A program made the translations under genes and the position numbers. From contig NC_073745.1 in assembly GCF_029784135.1 (NCBI RefSeq), positions 64,138,218 to 64,202,217 of the forward strand: a stretch of DNA of 64,000 bases, given 5' to 3'. The notes under the pieces are model-generated. The model was not told the DNA's origin, searched no databases, and saw only the letters and a list, made by a program, of their open reading frames with translations. The DNA is from Toxorhynchites rutilus septentrionalis (Eukaryota > Arthropoda > Insecta > Diptera > Culicidae). Each line of letters opens with the position of its first letter. The stretch's first letter is position 1. Positions 47,201 through 56,488 of the stretch are shown here, in pieces.

Positions 47201-50200
47201 GTGCTCGTGAAGCACTCGTCGGTCAGCTTGCTTCAGCGTTCATGCTTCATGTTCGTAAAGGGCCACCGGGAGGATCAGCGTCCTATACAGCGCTAGTTTT
47301 GTGTGAGTTTGCAAACTGCGGGACCTTAGCTGGTTACGTAGTCCGTAGAAGGCCCTGTTCGCAGCTGCAACTCGTCGTTTCACTTCACGGCTCATATCGT
47401 TGTCACATGTCACAAGCGTACCAAGAATTCATCAACCACTTCAAATCGTTCCCCATCAATCTCCACTTCAACACCAACACCACCGGAACCTCCACGCTCC
47501 CTGCCAGCTACCATGTACTTTGTTTTGGCAGAGTTGATGATAAGTCCCACGGCACTGCGGTCGATACCGATGATATCAATGTCGTCCGTAAAACCACAAA
47601 GCATGTGAGATTTAGTGATGATCGTACCGTTTCTTTGCACGTTTGCTCTTCGTACTGCTCCTTCAAGGGCTATGTTGAACAGTAAGTTGGAGAGCGCATC
47701 CCCCTGCTTCAGTCCATCCAACATTACGAACGCGACTGATGAGTCACCAGCTATCCGCAAGCGTGACTTCGATCTTTTCAGTGTCATACGACTCAGCTTA
47801 ATTAGCTTCGTCGGGGAACCGTGTTCCAGCATAATTCACCTGAGCTGAGCTCACCACAGCTCGTTTCTTTTCACTGAGTCGTATGCCGCCCTAAAATCTG
47901 CAAGCAGATGGTGAGTCGGCTCCCAGAACTTGTCAGGGATCTGTCGCAGGGTGAACATTTGATCCGTCGTGGAACGCCCCTTTCGAAAACCAGCCTGGTA
48001 TTCGCCGACGGAGGATTCCGTTAGCGGGCTCAATCTGAAGAACAGGACACGGGAGAACACTTTGTGTGTGGAGTTGAGCAAGGTAATGCCTCGATATATG
48101 CTACAATCGAGTCGCTGGCCCTTCTTGTAGATTGGGCATATGGGGCCTTCCAACCAGTTGTCCGGAATTTGTTTATCCGCTCAGATCCTCAATATGATCT
48201 GTTGTATCGCATCGTACAGCCGCTCGCTTCCCGCTTTTAGAAGTTCGGCAGAGATACCATCCTTCCCAACGGCCTTGCTGTTTGCCATCTCACTAATCGC
48301 CTTTTTAACCTCCTTCTGTGTTGGTGGTTCCACAGCTTGTTCGTCATTCATAATTCTCATCCAGTTCCTGTTTTGCGCATCTTGTTCCTCACCGTTCAAT
48401 AGCCCCTGAAAGTGCTCCTTCCATCTGGTTACAACCATCGGTTTCTCAGTAAGCAGGTTGCCGTCCTTGTCATAACAGACTTGCCATACAAGATGTTGTA
48501 GAAGAGTTAGATCGAATATAGTCAAAGTAGTTTGATCTATATTGATCGGTGATTTATTTGCGATTGTTCGGTTCGAGCCGTAACAGATGCTTCCGGAGAT
48601 GTTTCTCCCGCTATAGAGAGAACGGAATCAACTCAAGAATATTTTCGAAGGCCGATAAATTCTGTAGTGAGGAACATGGAACATTTTTTTTTGAATATTT
48701 TTCCCACTATGAAAGAACACATCAAGCCCGAATCCCTACGCAATGAAATATCTTGGAGTATAAACATAGATCACATACCCGATTCGCTCCTGCATGAAAA
48801 GTGAAGCTAAAACACCGCGAAGAACTATAACCGATTTGTGGTGTGTGCAAAGTAATTCCAACATAGAGATGGATAAATATAGCACACGTGGGGTGTTGGT
48901 CGTGTGTTGGAAGTGTACCAGAGAACAAAAATAGCACACTACAATGTGGCAGGAGTCGTCATTTTCATCACAAATTAGAATATAATGAATGATGACGCGA
49001 TGATTGAACAGAACAAAAAGCATCCGACATTGGGAACTGCTTTTTTATTATCCGTTCGGGCAGCAGCAGGCATAAACATTCAATCGAGAGAAAAATGCTA
49101 ACAATTTGAATTTGATGTAACATTCATTGGTTTACTGAGTCGCTGCTGTTAACCTATTTTTAACGGTATGAATTTACAAAAATTAAAACTGTGTCATGAA
49201 ACAAATCCAGTTTTTTTTATTCTCGCCTTTTGTTGTTCGTAAAGCACCCCGATCTCCTTGACTACATCCTACACTTACGAGCACATTGCTGGTATAGATA
49301 AAAAAAACAAACGCGTATTGCACGGATTCATTAGAGTTTATTTTTTCGCGAACAGTACTGAAAAACAGATGATTTAAAAGTGACCACTGCAAATTTCATT
49401 TGCACGATAGAAATAAATTAATTGATAGACCATATTTTCTCTGCCCACAAAAAATATTATTGGCCTAAGAAAATACATAGAAGTTACGAAGCACCTGTTA
49501 ACTGTCAAATTTTCATGCAAAATGTAAAAGGTTAACGCCTCTTTGATGGTTCGTGCTCACTCACTGTGACTTTCCGAGTCATATCAATACATATTTAGCT
49601 AAACGAACAAAACATCGAAGACGATCATTCATACTTGTTCACCACCCACGAAGACATTCGGATAAAAAAGAAAAACTTCCATTTCCCTTTTTCAAGTGCA
49701 TTCGTGATCGACACCACACACGAGTCAATCAATCAGAACAATCATCCATGTCGCTTTTCCCCTCGGAACAAAACCATGATAAGCGAATTCCGGTATCTGA
49801 ACTCGAAACACCGTTCGCTTCCTTTTTCGGCAATGTTCCTATCCTACCTTTCTACTGTTGGCTGGAAGAGAGGAGCCGGCTTTTTCCGCTGTATTAGCAG
49901 TGTGTAGTAGGCACAATATGAAATATATACATTTACACGCGCGCATATACACACTGCTGCATTTGTCTACTGTTTTTTCTCCATGAATGTGTAGTAGCCC
50001 CTCCGATGAAACCAACATACCCAAAAAGCCGGTCAAATCAAAGGGCTAGTGTTCACGCACACAAAATTCAATCGAAGAGAGAGAAGGTATGAGTAATTCA
50101 ATTCACGAAAACGTTCGTATCTCATTTTCTACTTTGACCATATATGGTAGTTCCTCACACTGTTCAGATTCGCGAATCATTTGTGCAGACAGTAGCGGCA

Positions 50201-53200
50201 CACGCGATTGATATCGGAGAAAAACATCAGTCTCAAATCTCTTGAGAACCTTCATCAGTGACCAGAGTTATTCGATAATTAATTCTCGCGTTGCAATATG
50301 TTTTTCTTTGTTTTTGCTTGCCAAATGCGCGAATGCGATTGTTTTGCTTTTTTAACAGACTACGAATCGAGTAACAAAAAATCAATCTCATTGGCCATAA
50401 ATGTTCCTCACAACCGCTGGCTGCAGTGCGTTTCGCGTCTGCACAGACGGCGACAGGAAAAAGCAGGCGCCTTCAGAAATGGAGCCGCCAGTGAAAAGGG
50501 AGAAAAATCTCGCACAAATGGGTGGGTGGTGTGGTGATGGCAGCGTTGTGGTATGGAGAAAAGAGCGAGAAACACAGAAATGGCCGCACGCGGCTCAGAC
50601 CGAGGACAGTAGGCGATGGGTTTCCATCGATGCTCTATATCTTTCCTCCCTGTCTGGTTTGGGAACCTCTCGCTCTTGCCGCTATCTGGTTTTCCACCTC
50701 TTCAGCGTCTAGCTTGTGGCCGTGTGCTCTGGTCGACGGCGCATTTTACATTGCGCTCAATGCTATAGATGTAGTAGTGATACTTGCAGTCGTCATCCTC
50801 CCCGCTGAAGCGTCACCGTGATGCGAGGGGCGAGAAAGTGGTGAGCATGAAGGCCATCGAAATCGCATCCATGGTGCCAGCAGTTTTTCATTTTTCGTTT
50901 CAAGAAAATAATTTTTTGTTGTTGGTTTGTGTATTTTCAGAGGTATATCGCGTCTCAATAATGTATTAGTCCTTCTTTCTCTGAGAGTACGAGAATGATT
51001 TTGTATTTTTTCTGTTTTTGTTGTCTTCTAGCCGTTTGGGATTTGCATGCATATTTTCGGAAGAAGATACAAAAATTAAGATTTTCAACCTAAATAAATA
51101 AATAAAAATAATCAAAACAAAAATCTCGACAGATATGTACAATATTTTTTTCACTTTCTTTTTCTAATAATAAGTAGGAACACGAATCCATTTTTCAACA
51201 AAAAAAAAACTTTCCTTTACCGTGTTCCTCGCGTAGGTTTGAAAACTTCCGAAATTTCGAAAACATCAGGTTTATCACACATGATAAAAGTAGCATGAAT
51301 GTCGAGATACGTATTTCTCGAAAAGGAAGAAATTAATTAAAAAATATTTCCTCATTACAACGAGGAACAAGTAAAACGTTTAAATTATCAAAAAAGGGGA
51401 TAAATCAATGAAACATGATCAATTAGATTATATGTTTCTCAACTTGTACAGACGACAATGGATTCATCAACTTCAATAGAATTATTCCCTAATTGTTGTG
51501 TCGCCCAATAACTATTTTTTCTCAGGAATAAATTAAAATGATAATCTTGCACCTCCATCCACAATATTTATGATGCAGTTAAACGAGGAACAATCAAGGA
51601 TCGTCTTAAGTCGTACACAAAAAGTGACCGTTACGACGCTAAGGATACGATGACATTGAATCGGAGCATTTACGAAAATTGGATTGTACGATAACTGGCG
51701 GAAAGAAATAAACTATTCTGTTCGCTCGAGGCAGACGATTTCGAACAAAACAAGGAGAAGCAATGTCATCACAGCAATACAATACAATTGTTTACATCTC
51801 ACGATTGCATACGATTCGTGCAGTCACATTTTTTAAAGAATCTGCAAGCAATGTAATTGCCGCCTAAGGCTCACAAAAATCGCATGCGTTAACTTACCAA
51901 AAATTTTTTAAAAAACTGAAACAATATAACGATCTTCGCTGCAATGCATTATTAAAAACAAGGTAAAGTTGACTCCGCATAAACTTCAAAAAAATACTAA
52001 TACGGAACGGCTGAGAACCAAACGGCTCGCTCGATGCAGAGAAGTTCTAGCACGGGCCGCTTGTGGCGAACATCTAACGACAACCTTTATCGATTTGAAA
52101 TTCTTCACGTTTGATCAGACACAAAACGACCAACAGACCCAGGGACTAGGTACGGAAATTCCGTAAAATCGGATGAACGGTGCTCTGATTGTCTCATACC
52201 GTATCTGTGATGGTTTCCACTAATTCGAGGACGGAACTAACGTTCGCATTAAGAATGGAAAAAAATACCAATTTTTCATGCATTCACCTTAACACCTGGT
52301 TATGACACCTCCTGTCCATCGTCAAACACAATAATCCATAAGTTTTTATATAAAATTTAACAGCGCTATCAGTTGAACTGCGGAAGTTATGGCGAAAATA
52401 GTAAAGCAACCGCGCTCCATGGTTGTTGGTACTGGGATTACCATCCCGTTGCGAAGTGCACATCATCAAGTATTTTAAGTCCGCCCGGAAACGCAAGTCA
52501 ATACCGGCCGTGTCAAAACAGTAAGCTGTGACCCAAAAACAAAGACTGAAAGTGATGGAGAATTGAAATTATCAGGCGAAACGGAACGTCAAAACGTCGT
52601 CATGGACGACGAGACGTATTTAACGCTGGATGACGACTGGCAGGAAGTCAGCTACTTTACGTCCCCCCACCAAGGAGTGAGTTCCGACGTGAAGTACATC
52701 TCCACCATTAAGTTCCCAAAGAAGATGCTTCTGCGGTTAACCATCAGCGAAAAAGATGTGTTAGAGCCGCTCTTCTTCTGTTCGGGAATTGCGGTGAACG
52801 GAAAGATTTACAGCCCAAAATGCTAGCCTAAAGTTGCCTTCTTCATCCAAAAATATCATCCGGACGAGGATGTGGTGTTATGGAGAAGTTGCTGGAGAAG
52901 ATGAACCACTTGAAGAGAAATGTTCCGAAGTCCGCCAACTCTCCGAACGTTCCCCAGCTCGTCGAAAATGTTTGGAAAACCTGGAGCGGAGGGACTATTT
53001 TGTGGCGAAAACGGAGGAACTAAAAAAAAAAACGGACAAACATGCCAACAAATATGTTTTCGACAGCAATGACGTAAGTTCCGGCCGGCCAACTGCAGGA
53101 AGGCTACCCAACAGGGCGTCGAAATATTTTTCTAACATGGCCGATAAATGTTCTGTTTTACGGAAAATTTGTCCCATTAAATATTTTGTAGTTTTTTTTT

Positions 53201-55926
53201 AAATCGCCATCCGAAAATTATCCATTTCTTAATGCAAACGTTATTTTCTGTCGAACGTGATGCAATGAGCTAAGAAAACCAATAATGATCAAATTTAGAC
53301 CTCCATGCAAGATGGGCCACTGGCTGAAAACGATTCAAGCTGATTCACAAAGCTAGTTTTTGGAAAATTTAACGTCAGTGATGAGAATGAGTGGCTTCAA
53401 ACTCATCGTATTTCCAAGTAATGGACTGCTGCATTTGGGCGAGCTTGGAGGCCAATGCCTGCTCTTGATCACACCAGTTTGAATGTTTTGAAAAATTCTA
53501 TGGTCAAAGTAGGGAAGAAAAATTCGCGAAATTGATAAGTAATCAACGACATCATTGGTAATTACACATTCAAACTGTGCGAAGTTATAGTAAAAAAAAA
53601 TCCTTCGACTTACATATGCATTTGATGTTGGTATTCAAAATTATAACTAAGAAGTGTTGTTTAATGATCAATTTTGGACAATGTTCTGGAAACACAATAC
53701 AAGTAACATTATGTTGAAGAGGTGAAAATTTTCAGAAATCCTTGTGCAATGATAGAATAACTACGAGTAAACCTTTTTCTGGTGTTGTAGTTTTATCTAT
53801 TTTTCAAATCACAAATGATTGTCAGGAAGATTTGGGATTGAAGATTACGAATACATTGAAATAAAAATACAGCTGTGAATAAGAATTTCTCATCGCAAAT
53901 AGAATCATTGTCACCAGCAAATGTTTTTCTTGAATAAATGGTTGGATATTGTTTCTGTAGACTTCAAATTAAGTTATTGTCCTTCGTGATTGATACAATC
54001 TATAATTTGTTGATTCTCTATATCCATCAGATTCAGTAGGAAGAAATGTAAGATGATTTGATCTAGCACAACCATCTTCTTCATCGCTAGTGGAACATTC
54101 GCAAATTGTTATTAGTAATCCATTGTAAAACAAAAAGGAACCGTTTAGAGGCGAATGAACTGAAAAGTTTAAACCCTCTTAAAGCCAAAAAGAAGAAGAA
54201 GAAAAAGGAACCGAAGCGGAATCCGCTTTCAAAAACAGCTGATATTATTGCTGGAATAAACGTGCATTCAATTTGAATCTAAACTTTCTATTTGAATGAT
54301 CAGAATTCCAAAAGAAAGTTTAAAGCATATTTTGCATTTGACTGTGATTTTGAAACCTCACTATTACAATGAATTTCCCATGACAGGTTTGTCCAAATGA
54401 GAATCGATGAATTCTCGCGTAACTTTTGAAAAAGTCCTATGTAACAAATGTAAACAAATCGAGTTAATGGATGCACACTATAAATTTTCAATTATTGATT
54501 GTATTACAAGAACAATCGTTCGAGTATCTATTCTTTTCACATTTTAATCACCGATACAAAAAATGTGCTATGTACATATTCGGATATTGAACATTCGACT
54601 GTTACTTTGGACGTCACTTTCCTCCGAGGCTCGAAATGTCCGAAGTAACAAAGCATTGAACAATGCAAAATTGTACTTCGGTCATTTAGAATTTTTGTTT
54701 TTTTGGGAATTCTAATTGCTTTTAGCGCAATTCAACGAATGTTAAGAATAATACACTGCCTTTAGTACGAAATGCAGCTATTTGGATCGTTGATTAGTAG
54801 TTATTTTCATGTTCATATCATGCAACGTAATTTGTCCAATGTACAAATGCAGTCACTCAAAACGACCAATGTATCATTTTTTGCTCTGAGGCATCAACTT
54901 CAAACTTAAATCACGATACAACAGTTACTATTGGTTTTTCAGAGTTATTATCGACTGTTAGTGGTGAAAGTAGTGATAATGATCGATTCCTTCTAAAACA
55001 ATTCGCGGACCAATGTTCCGATCTTCAACTTCGTTTTTCTCGAGTTAACGTAAATGTTACATAGGACCTTTTCAAAAGTTACGCGAGAATTAGTTTTTGA
55101 AAGACGCAATTAGTAATGAAGAAACATTACAACCTAAGCTTTCACATATTTGTCTTCGAATAAACTAACGAAAGCAAATGATAATTTCACTATAAATAGC
55201 TTACAATCCAGAATGAATCATATCAATAAACACTAGCATCTTAATTATCGTTTAGATATAACAATCCTATTACGAATTTCCTCCCAAGTCATTGAATTGT
55301 GATAGATCGAGTCGGCATGATTATGTATACAGAAGCACCACTCTAAAAAATAAGACTGCCCTTTAGGACAACAAATCGCACCATTATGACACCCCCCGAA
55401 GTGCATACAATCGTGCGCTCTTATCGCAGCAGTTTGCGTATTATCCATGACACACCATTGCGCGCACATACTACTCTCTATCTCCGTGAAACGCGACGTG
55501 GTGTTTGGAAGATCGAATGAGTAAATATGTCGGTGACTATCCATAATTCCACACACATTTAAAAGCTGTGCAAAAAAAACCAACTCCACTGGGGGAGAGC
55601 AACGAATGGTGATTTTTTCCTTCATTTTCACCGAGCGACTTTTTCTGCTGCCGGCATGCGGTTTTTCGCACGAGAAATCGTCGAATTTAATTTTATCTTC
55701 TGCTTCACACATCGAATCACAGCATATACTGTCACTGCGGAAATGGAATGGGAGTGACTCAAACAGCAAGAGAAAAAAAAAAACTAAATCGCTGCGTGTC
55801 TTTTTTCAGCCGCCCGTATCGAAACATGGGCTCGATGGGTGTATTGAAACGATTCTCTGAACTTCCATGCGATCAGGCATCATTTAGGCAATGAAAATAA
55901 AATATGAAAACAAAATAACCTACCAT
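26088..55926 (-). CDS. tsr: ADF/cofilin (twinstar orthologue), four coding exons
   Basis: Cofilin binds ADP-actin, severs and depolymerises filaments in the cytoplasm, and is inactivated by LIM-kinase phosphorylation near the N-terminus. Joining 55924-55926, 38328-38518, 38138-38243 and 26088-26234 gives 148 residues, the length of the fly protein, and near identity to it as I remember it. It starts MASGVTVSDV with the phosphorylatable Ser3. The ADF-H domain fills the chain, with KKDKKHRYVIFYI, ECRYGLFDFEYMHQC and the actin-binding long helix around SWCPDTAKVKKKMLYSSS. All splice sites are GT-AG and all frames join exactly. Coding exon 1 contributes only the ATG, a split known in many ADF/cofilin genes. 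The frame has no defects, so it is probably functional despite 29 kb of intron. Confidence 0.97.
26235..28111 (-). other. Intron 3, gene-proximal part: no feature
   Basis: Part of the 11.9-kb third intron (26235-38137). Only short chance frames. No transposon end recognised here. Confidence 0.5.
28112..28266. mobile_element. 155-bp MITE
   Basis: Perfect 21-bp terminal inverted repeats (left 28112-28132, starting GGCGTCGTGCACAAATTACG; right ending at 28266). The interior has two poly-C-rich stretches preceded by ACGTA/ACGCAA motifs. Flanked by TA-rich sequence, so a TA target is plausible. Non-coding. Confidence 0.8.
28267..30455. other. Intron 3: no recognised feature
   Basis: Several short frames on both strands (for example 29058-29458 minus and 29658-30011 minus), none with recognisable domains. 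Possibly old transposon debris. Confidence 0.45.
30467..30594 (-). mobile_element. tRNA-derived SINE (Feilai-like)
   Basis: On the minus strand it starts with a pol III A box TGGCCGAGTGG followed by GTTAGCGGTGCATCC and a B-box-like GGGTCGGATTC. It ends in a (GAA)n tail (30467-30482). A perfect 11-bp duplication AGACCGGCCCT flanks it (30456-30466 and 30595-30605). About 128 bp. Feilai is a known tRNA-related SINE of Aedes; the name is given by resemblance only. Confidence 0.88.
30606..31257. other. Intron 3: no recognised feature
   Basis: AT-rich sequence with no recognised feature. Confidence 0.45.
31258..34451. mobile_element. Possible TIR element with GACGGACAC ends
   Basis: The left end GGGGAAAGACCGGAAAGACG continues GACAC. 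The right end, inverted, reads GGGGAAGGGTGATAAAGACG and also continues GACAC. A second, inner pair with the same GGCGGACACT/GACGGACACT core lies near 32929-32942 and 33965-33990, suggesting nesting. No transposase seen. Boundaries are approximate. Confidence 0.45.
31535..32285. repeat. Complex inverted repeat
   Basis: 31640-31830 is matched inverted by 32110-32285, and 31535-31690 is matched inverted by 31930-32090. Shared blocks include TTATCTCGATTTTTC, GGAACTTGCTACGAAAT, GTCGCAGACGTTAAAATTTG and CAAAAATCGGCACTCTGGGA. The transcript could form a long duplex. Non-coding. Confidence 0.75.
34452..35325. other. Intron 3: no recognised feature
   Basis: AT-rich. Short frames only. Confidence 0.4.
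35690..36328. mobile_element. MITE inserted in the mariner pseudogene
   Basis: The ends are CAGTAAACATTCACTAACTG and, inverted, CAGTAATCGTTCGCTAACTG. The TA before it (35688-35689) and after it (36329-36330) is duplicated target. Removing the insert restores continuity with the mariner copy at 52660, which proves the boundaries. Non-coding, 639 bp. Confidence 0.85.
36567..36700 (+). mobile_element. Two SINE 3'-tail fragments, nested
   Basis: Two copies of a hairpin tail (CTTAGAGGCGAATGAA, then AGTTTAAAGCCTCT), the first ending in (CAA)n. The pair is flanked by near-identical AGACCACCAAC and AGATCACCAAC, a probable target duplication. The same tail occurs alone at 54144-54201. Confidence 0.6.
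36878..37534. mobile_element. TIR element with 26-bp ends
   Basis: The left end GTACCGTTCTGAATCATATT and the inverted right end GTACCCTTCTGAATCATATT both continue TCGGAC. About 657 bp, AT-rich, with internal repeats of TGTCCGAA. No coding capacity. Confidence 0.75.
37535..38137. other. Intron 3, distal part: no recognised feature
   Basis: AT-rich. It contains a near-duplicated TTCAAACATG(C/T)CATTTT (about 37925-37975) and nothing else recognised. The intron donor is GTGAGT at 38132-38137. Confidence 0.45.
38138..38243 (-). CDS. tsr: Cofilin coding exon 3
   Basis: 106 nt. It completes the Arg codon split with exon 2, then encodes YGLFDFEYMHQC through SWCPDTAK. Acceptor TTTTTAG, donor GTGAGT. 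Confidence 0.96.
38328..38518 (-). CDS. tsr: Cofilin coding exon 2
   Basis: 191 nt encoding ASGVTVSDVCKTTYEE through PGEC plus two bases of the next codon. Acceptor CCGCAG, donor GTAGGT. Intron 2 downstream is only 84 bp (38244-38327). An apparent in-frame ATG extension upstream reads through the acceptor and is not coding. Confidence 0.96.
38519..39110. other. Intron 1, distal part: no recognised feature
   Basis: Start of the 17.4-kb first intron (38519-55923) at its acceptor side. No feature recognised. Confidence 0.45.
39118..40440 (+). mobile_element. Minisatellite-bearing repeat, plus-strand copy
   Basis: Starts with TATCTTCTATATGTATAAAA and ATGGATTTCTGTCTGTCTG, a head I have seen in many arthropod repeats. 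It carries a tandem array (39178-40050) and a tail (about 40070-40440) homologous to the reverse complement of 43022-43760. It is cut at 40440 by the foldback element. No coding capacity. A Helitron-like non-autonomous origin is possible (see the minus copy). Confidence 0.6.
39178..40050 (+). repeat. 143-bp tandem repeat, about six units
   Basis: CTGCCATACAAATGAAACAC recurs at 39278, 39421 and 39564 (period 143), then in degenerate units near 39708, 39852 and 39990. Each unit holds a C-rich block (CCCCTCTCTTAGGGGGGG), an ACTCGAGAA block and a TTTGGCATGTGGAGGTTTT block. Confidence 0.88.
40441..42574. mobile_element. Large foldback element
   Basis: The left arm (about 40460-41430) is the inverted match of the right arm (about 41460-42574), around a spacer of about 30-50 bp near 41440. 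The left arm carries an extra block of about 490 bp (about 40715-41205) that the right arm lacks. The right arm carries a LINE (41788-42423). The outer ends contain ACTATAGAA(T/C)CA and GAAACACTG, related to the Tc1-like end at 10279. Arms are about 80-85 percent identical. No transposase is visible. Confidence 0.78.
41788..42423 (-). mobile_element. 5'-truncated RNase-H LINE (subfamily A) in the foldback arm
   Basis: Poly-T start at 41788, then the same 3' UTR as 13192-13700. It breaks off at 42423 just after the end of the RNase H frame. GAATGG flanks both sides (before 41788 and at about 42443). Comparison with the intact left arm shows the pre-insertion site as CCCCGAATAGGTTATTAGAA. About 636 bp, non-functional. 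Confidence 0.8.
42640..42743 (-). mobile_element. Tc1/mariner-like terminal fragment
   Basis: Ends GATTCTATAGTCATGAAACG then CAGTG, followed by TA. Inverted, it is the CACTGCGTTTCAT end seen at 10279. It sits exactly at the start of the dispersed repeat at 42744. Confidence 0.55.
42744..42960 (+). repeat. Second copy of the repeat that copia targeted
   Basis: Reverse complement of 8774-8920 and of the bases left of the copia 5' LTR. Here the repeat is not interrupted at the copia site (CCAGTCTCTTCCATCACCAG), so it shows the empty site. Confidence 0.65.
43022..43985 (-). mobile_element. Minisatellite-bearing repeat, minus-strand copy
   Basis: Homologous to the tail of 39118-40440. On the minus strand it ends TCGTCGGGTCAGCTAG followed by T; CTAG before T matches the Helitron 3' rule CTRR-T. 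It contains three related blocks (ACCATTCCTTCCTCGGGTTT and variants at about 43344, 43602 and 43916). I see no obvious 3' hairpin, so the Helitron assignment is only a hypothesis. Confidence 0.5.
43986..46850. other. Intron 1: no recognised feature
   Basis: Begins with an AT palindrome (TAATTATTATTAATAATTCA, about 43990-44035). From 44270 to 46450 it is noticeably GC-richer than other intron DNA, with several short frames of no known family. It might contain regulatory sequence. Confidence 0.4.
46851..46946. mobile_element. About 95-bp MITE with AGAGATGGGC ends
   Basis: Left TAGAGATGGGCGAGTGC and inverted right TAGAGGTGGGCAAAACGG. The ends match those of the two larger TIR elements (10809 and 58116), and the CACTAACCGTT sub-terminal motif is shared. 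Probably a minimal deletion derivative. Confidence 0.65.
46947..47204. repeat. Unclassified repeat with duplicated 16-bp palindrome
   Basis: GTCGTCTATAGACGAC, a perfect palindrome, occurs at 47137-47152 and 47181-47196, 44 bases apart, each followed by (G/A)CTCGT. The sequence joins directly to the RTE fragment. Confidence 0.55.
47205..48500 (-). pseudogene. RTE-like LINE reverse transcriptase fragment
   Basis: Minus-strand reverse transcriptase in several frames. It shows VTRWKEHFQGLLNGEEQ (about 48430), GKDGISAELLK, ICPIYKKGQRLDCSIYRGIT (about 48140), GEYQAGFRKGRSTTDQ, LLADFRAAYDSVKR (47860-47900), GLKQGDALSNLLFN, CGFTDDIDIIG in place of YADD (about 47585), then SREVKRRVAAANRAFYGLR (about 47380). 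These are RTE-clade landmarks. The endonuclease is missing, and stops and frameshifts occur near 48170, 47840 and 47240. Internal fragment, inactive. Confidence 0.82.
48501..52590. other. Intron 1: no recognised feature
   Basis: About 4 kb with only short frames. No convincing transposon ends. Some sequence just left of 52595 may be the eroded N-terminal half of the mariner copy. Confidence 0.4.
52595..53200 (+). pseudogene. Mariner-like transposase remnant
   Basis: The first catalytic region VVMDDETYLTLDDDW (about 52600) is followed by TSPHQGVSSDVKY, a KFPKKMLLRLTISEKD-like block, LFFCSGIAVNGKIYSPKC and a stop at 52824. After frame changes come KSANSPNVPQL (about 52930) and FVAKTEELKKK (about 53000). 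The second catalytic Asp region is lost. Same family as 35330-36780. Confidence 0.75.
53201..54130. other. Intron 1: no recognised feature
   Basis: AT-rich. No feature recognised. Confidence 0.45.
54144..54201 (+). mobile_element. 58-bp SINE-tail retro-insertion
   Basis: Consists only of the hairpin tail (TTAGAGGCGAATGAACT, AGTTTAAACCCTCTTAAAG) and (AAG)n. It is flanked by a perfect 12-bp duplication AAAAAGGAACCG (54132-54143 and 54202-54213). An extremely 5'-truncated but genuine target-primed insertion. Confidence 0.8.
54214..55244. other. Intron 1: no recognised feature
   Basis: AT-rich. GTAACATAGGACCTTTTCAA near 55056 pairs inverted with TTGAAAAAGTCCTATGTAAC near 54426, a hint of an unlisted inverted-repeat element of about 650 bp. 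Confidence 0.4.
55245..55712 (-). CDS. Hypothetical intronic ORF, 155 codons
   Basis: Open from ATG 55710-55712 to TAA 55245-55247, on the same strand as cofilin and about 210 bp into its first intron. The protein starts MCEAEDKIKFDDFS, has a basic middle (KSRSVKMKEKI) and a Cys-rich second half (CAQWC, CMHFGGC, CC, WCFC). No signal peptide or known domain is evident. This length by chance in intron DNA is possible but not common. It could be a decayed insertion or a small gene. Confidence 0.3.
   Translation of the reverse strand: MCEAEDKIKFDDFSCEKPHAGSRKSRSVKMKEKITIRCSPPVELVFFAQLLNVCGIMDSHRHIYSFDLPNTTSRFTEIESSMCAQWCVMDNTQTAAIRAHDCMHFGGCHNGAICCPKGQSYFLEWCFCIHNHADSIYHNSMTWEEIRNRIVISKR
55924..55926 (-). 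CDS. tsr: Cofilin coding exon 1 (ATG only)
   Basis: The context AAAAATG|GTAGGT puts the donor directly after the start codon, and exon 2 then begins with GCC. This reproduces the MASGV N-terminus exactly. Upstream, TTATTCTTTTTTTGCAG ending at 55970 looks like an acceptor, so a non-coding 5' exon is likely. Confidence 0.9.
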
Positions 55927-55969
55927 TTTTGCACAAACTTTTGCTGGAGTTCACTTATAATACAAAAAA

Positions 55970-56488
55970 CTGCAAAAAAAGAATAAGATTCGGATCAGAG
56001 ATGTTCACTTTCGGTCGCAGTTTCTATTGAAAATGAGCTCTACACAACACACGCGAATCGCGGGAGGGGGCGCTGTCTGTCCTTTTTGCGGTATTTTCGA
56101 CTTGAGTGAGAAGAGAACGGAGAAGGGTTTCACTCGAATGCTTTGAACAAGAAGCGGCGACGGCGATGATTACACGTTTTTATTTTGCAAGGAATAAAAT
56201 TGAACTGCAATAATTCTTATCAACGGATATCAAAAATACAATAAAATACTGCCGCGTAAGGAACGATTTTATCTTATTGCTAACAATGTGAGGGAAAGGG
56301 ACTTTATCGCGCGTGTGTGTGAGTACGTGGTTTCTTCTTTCTCTTCACTTCAATCCGTTCGAGTGAGACCAAAAAAAAAACTAACATGAATCTGTACAAG
56401 AGGATGTTCTTGTTATATCTTCTTCCTGCGGACAAGTCTCGAGAGAGCAGAAACAGACGACGGAGAGCTAGATATACCGGGTGCTTAC
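55970..56488 (-). other. tsr: Predicted 5' UTR intron of cofilin
   Basis: A strong acceptor (CTTTTTTTGCAG, AG at 55970-55971) and a GTAAGC donor at 56483-56488 would remove about 520 bp. Inference from splice motifs only. Confidence 0.35.

Noticed and set aside
47110..47685. 191-codon plus-strand frame
   Set aside because: Antisense to the RTE reverse transcriptase and the duplicated palindrome. No domain.
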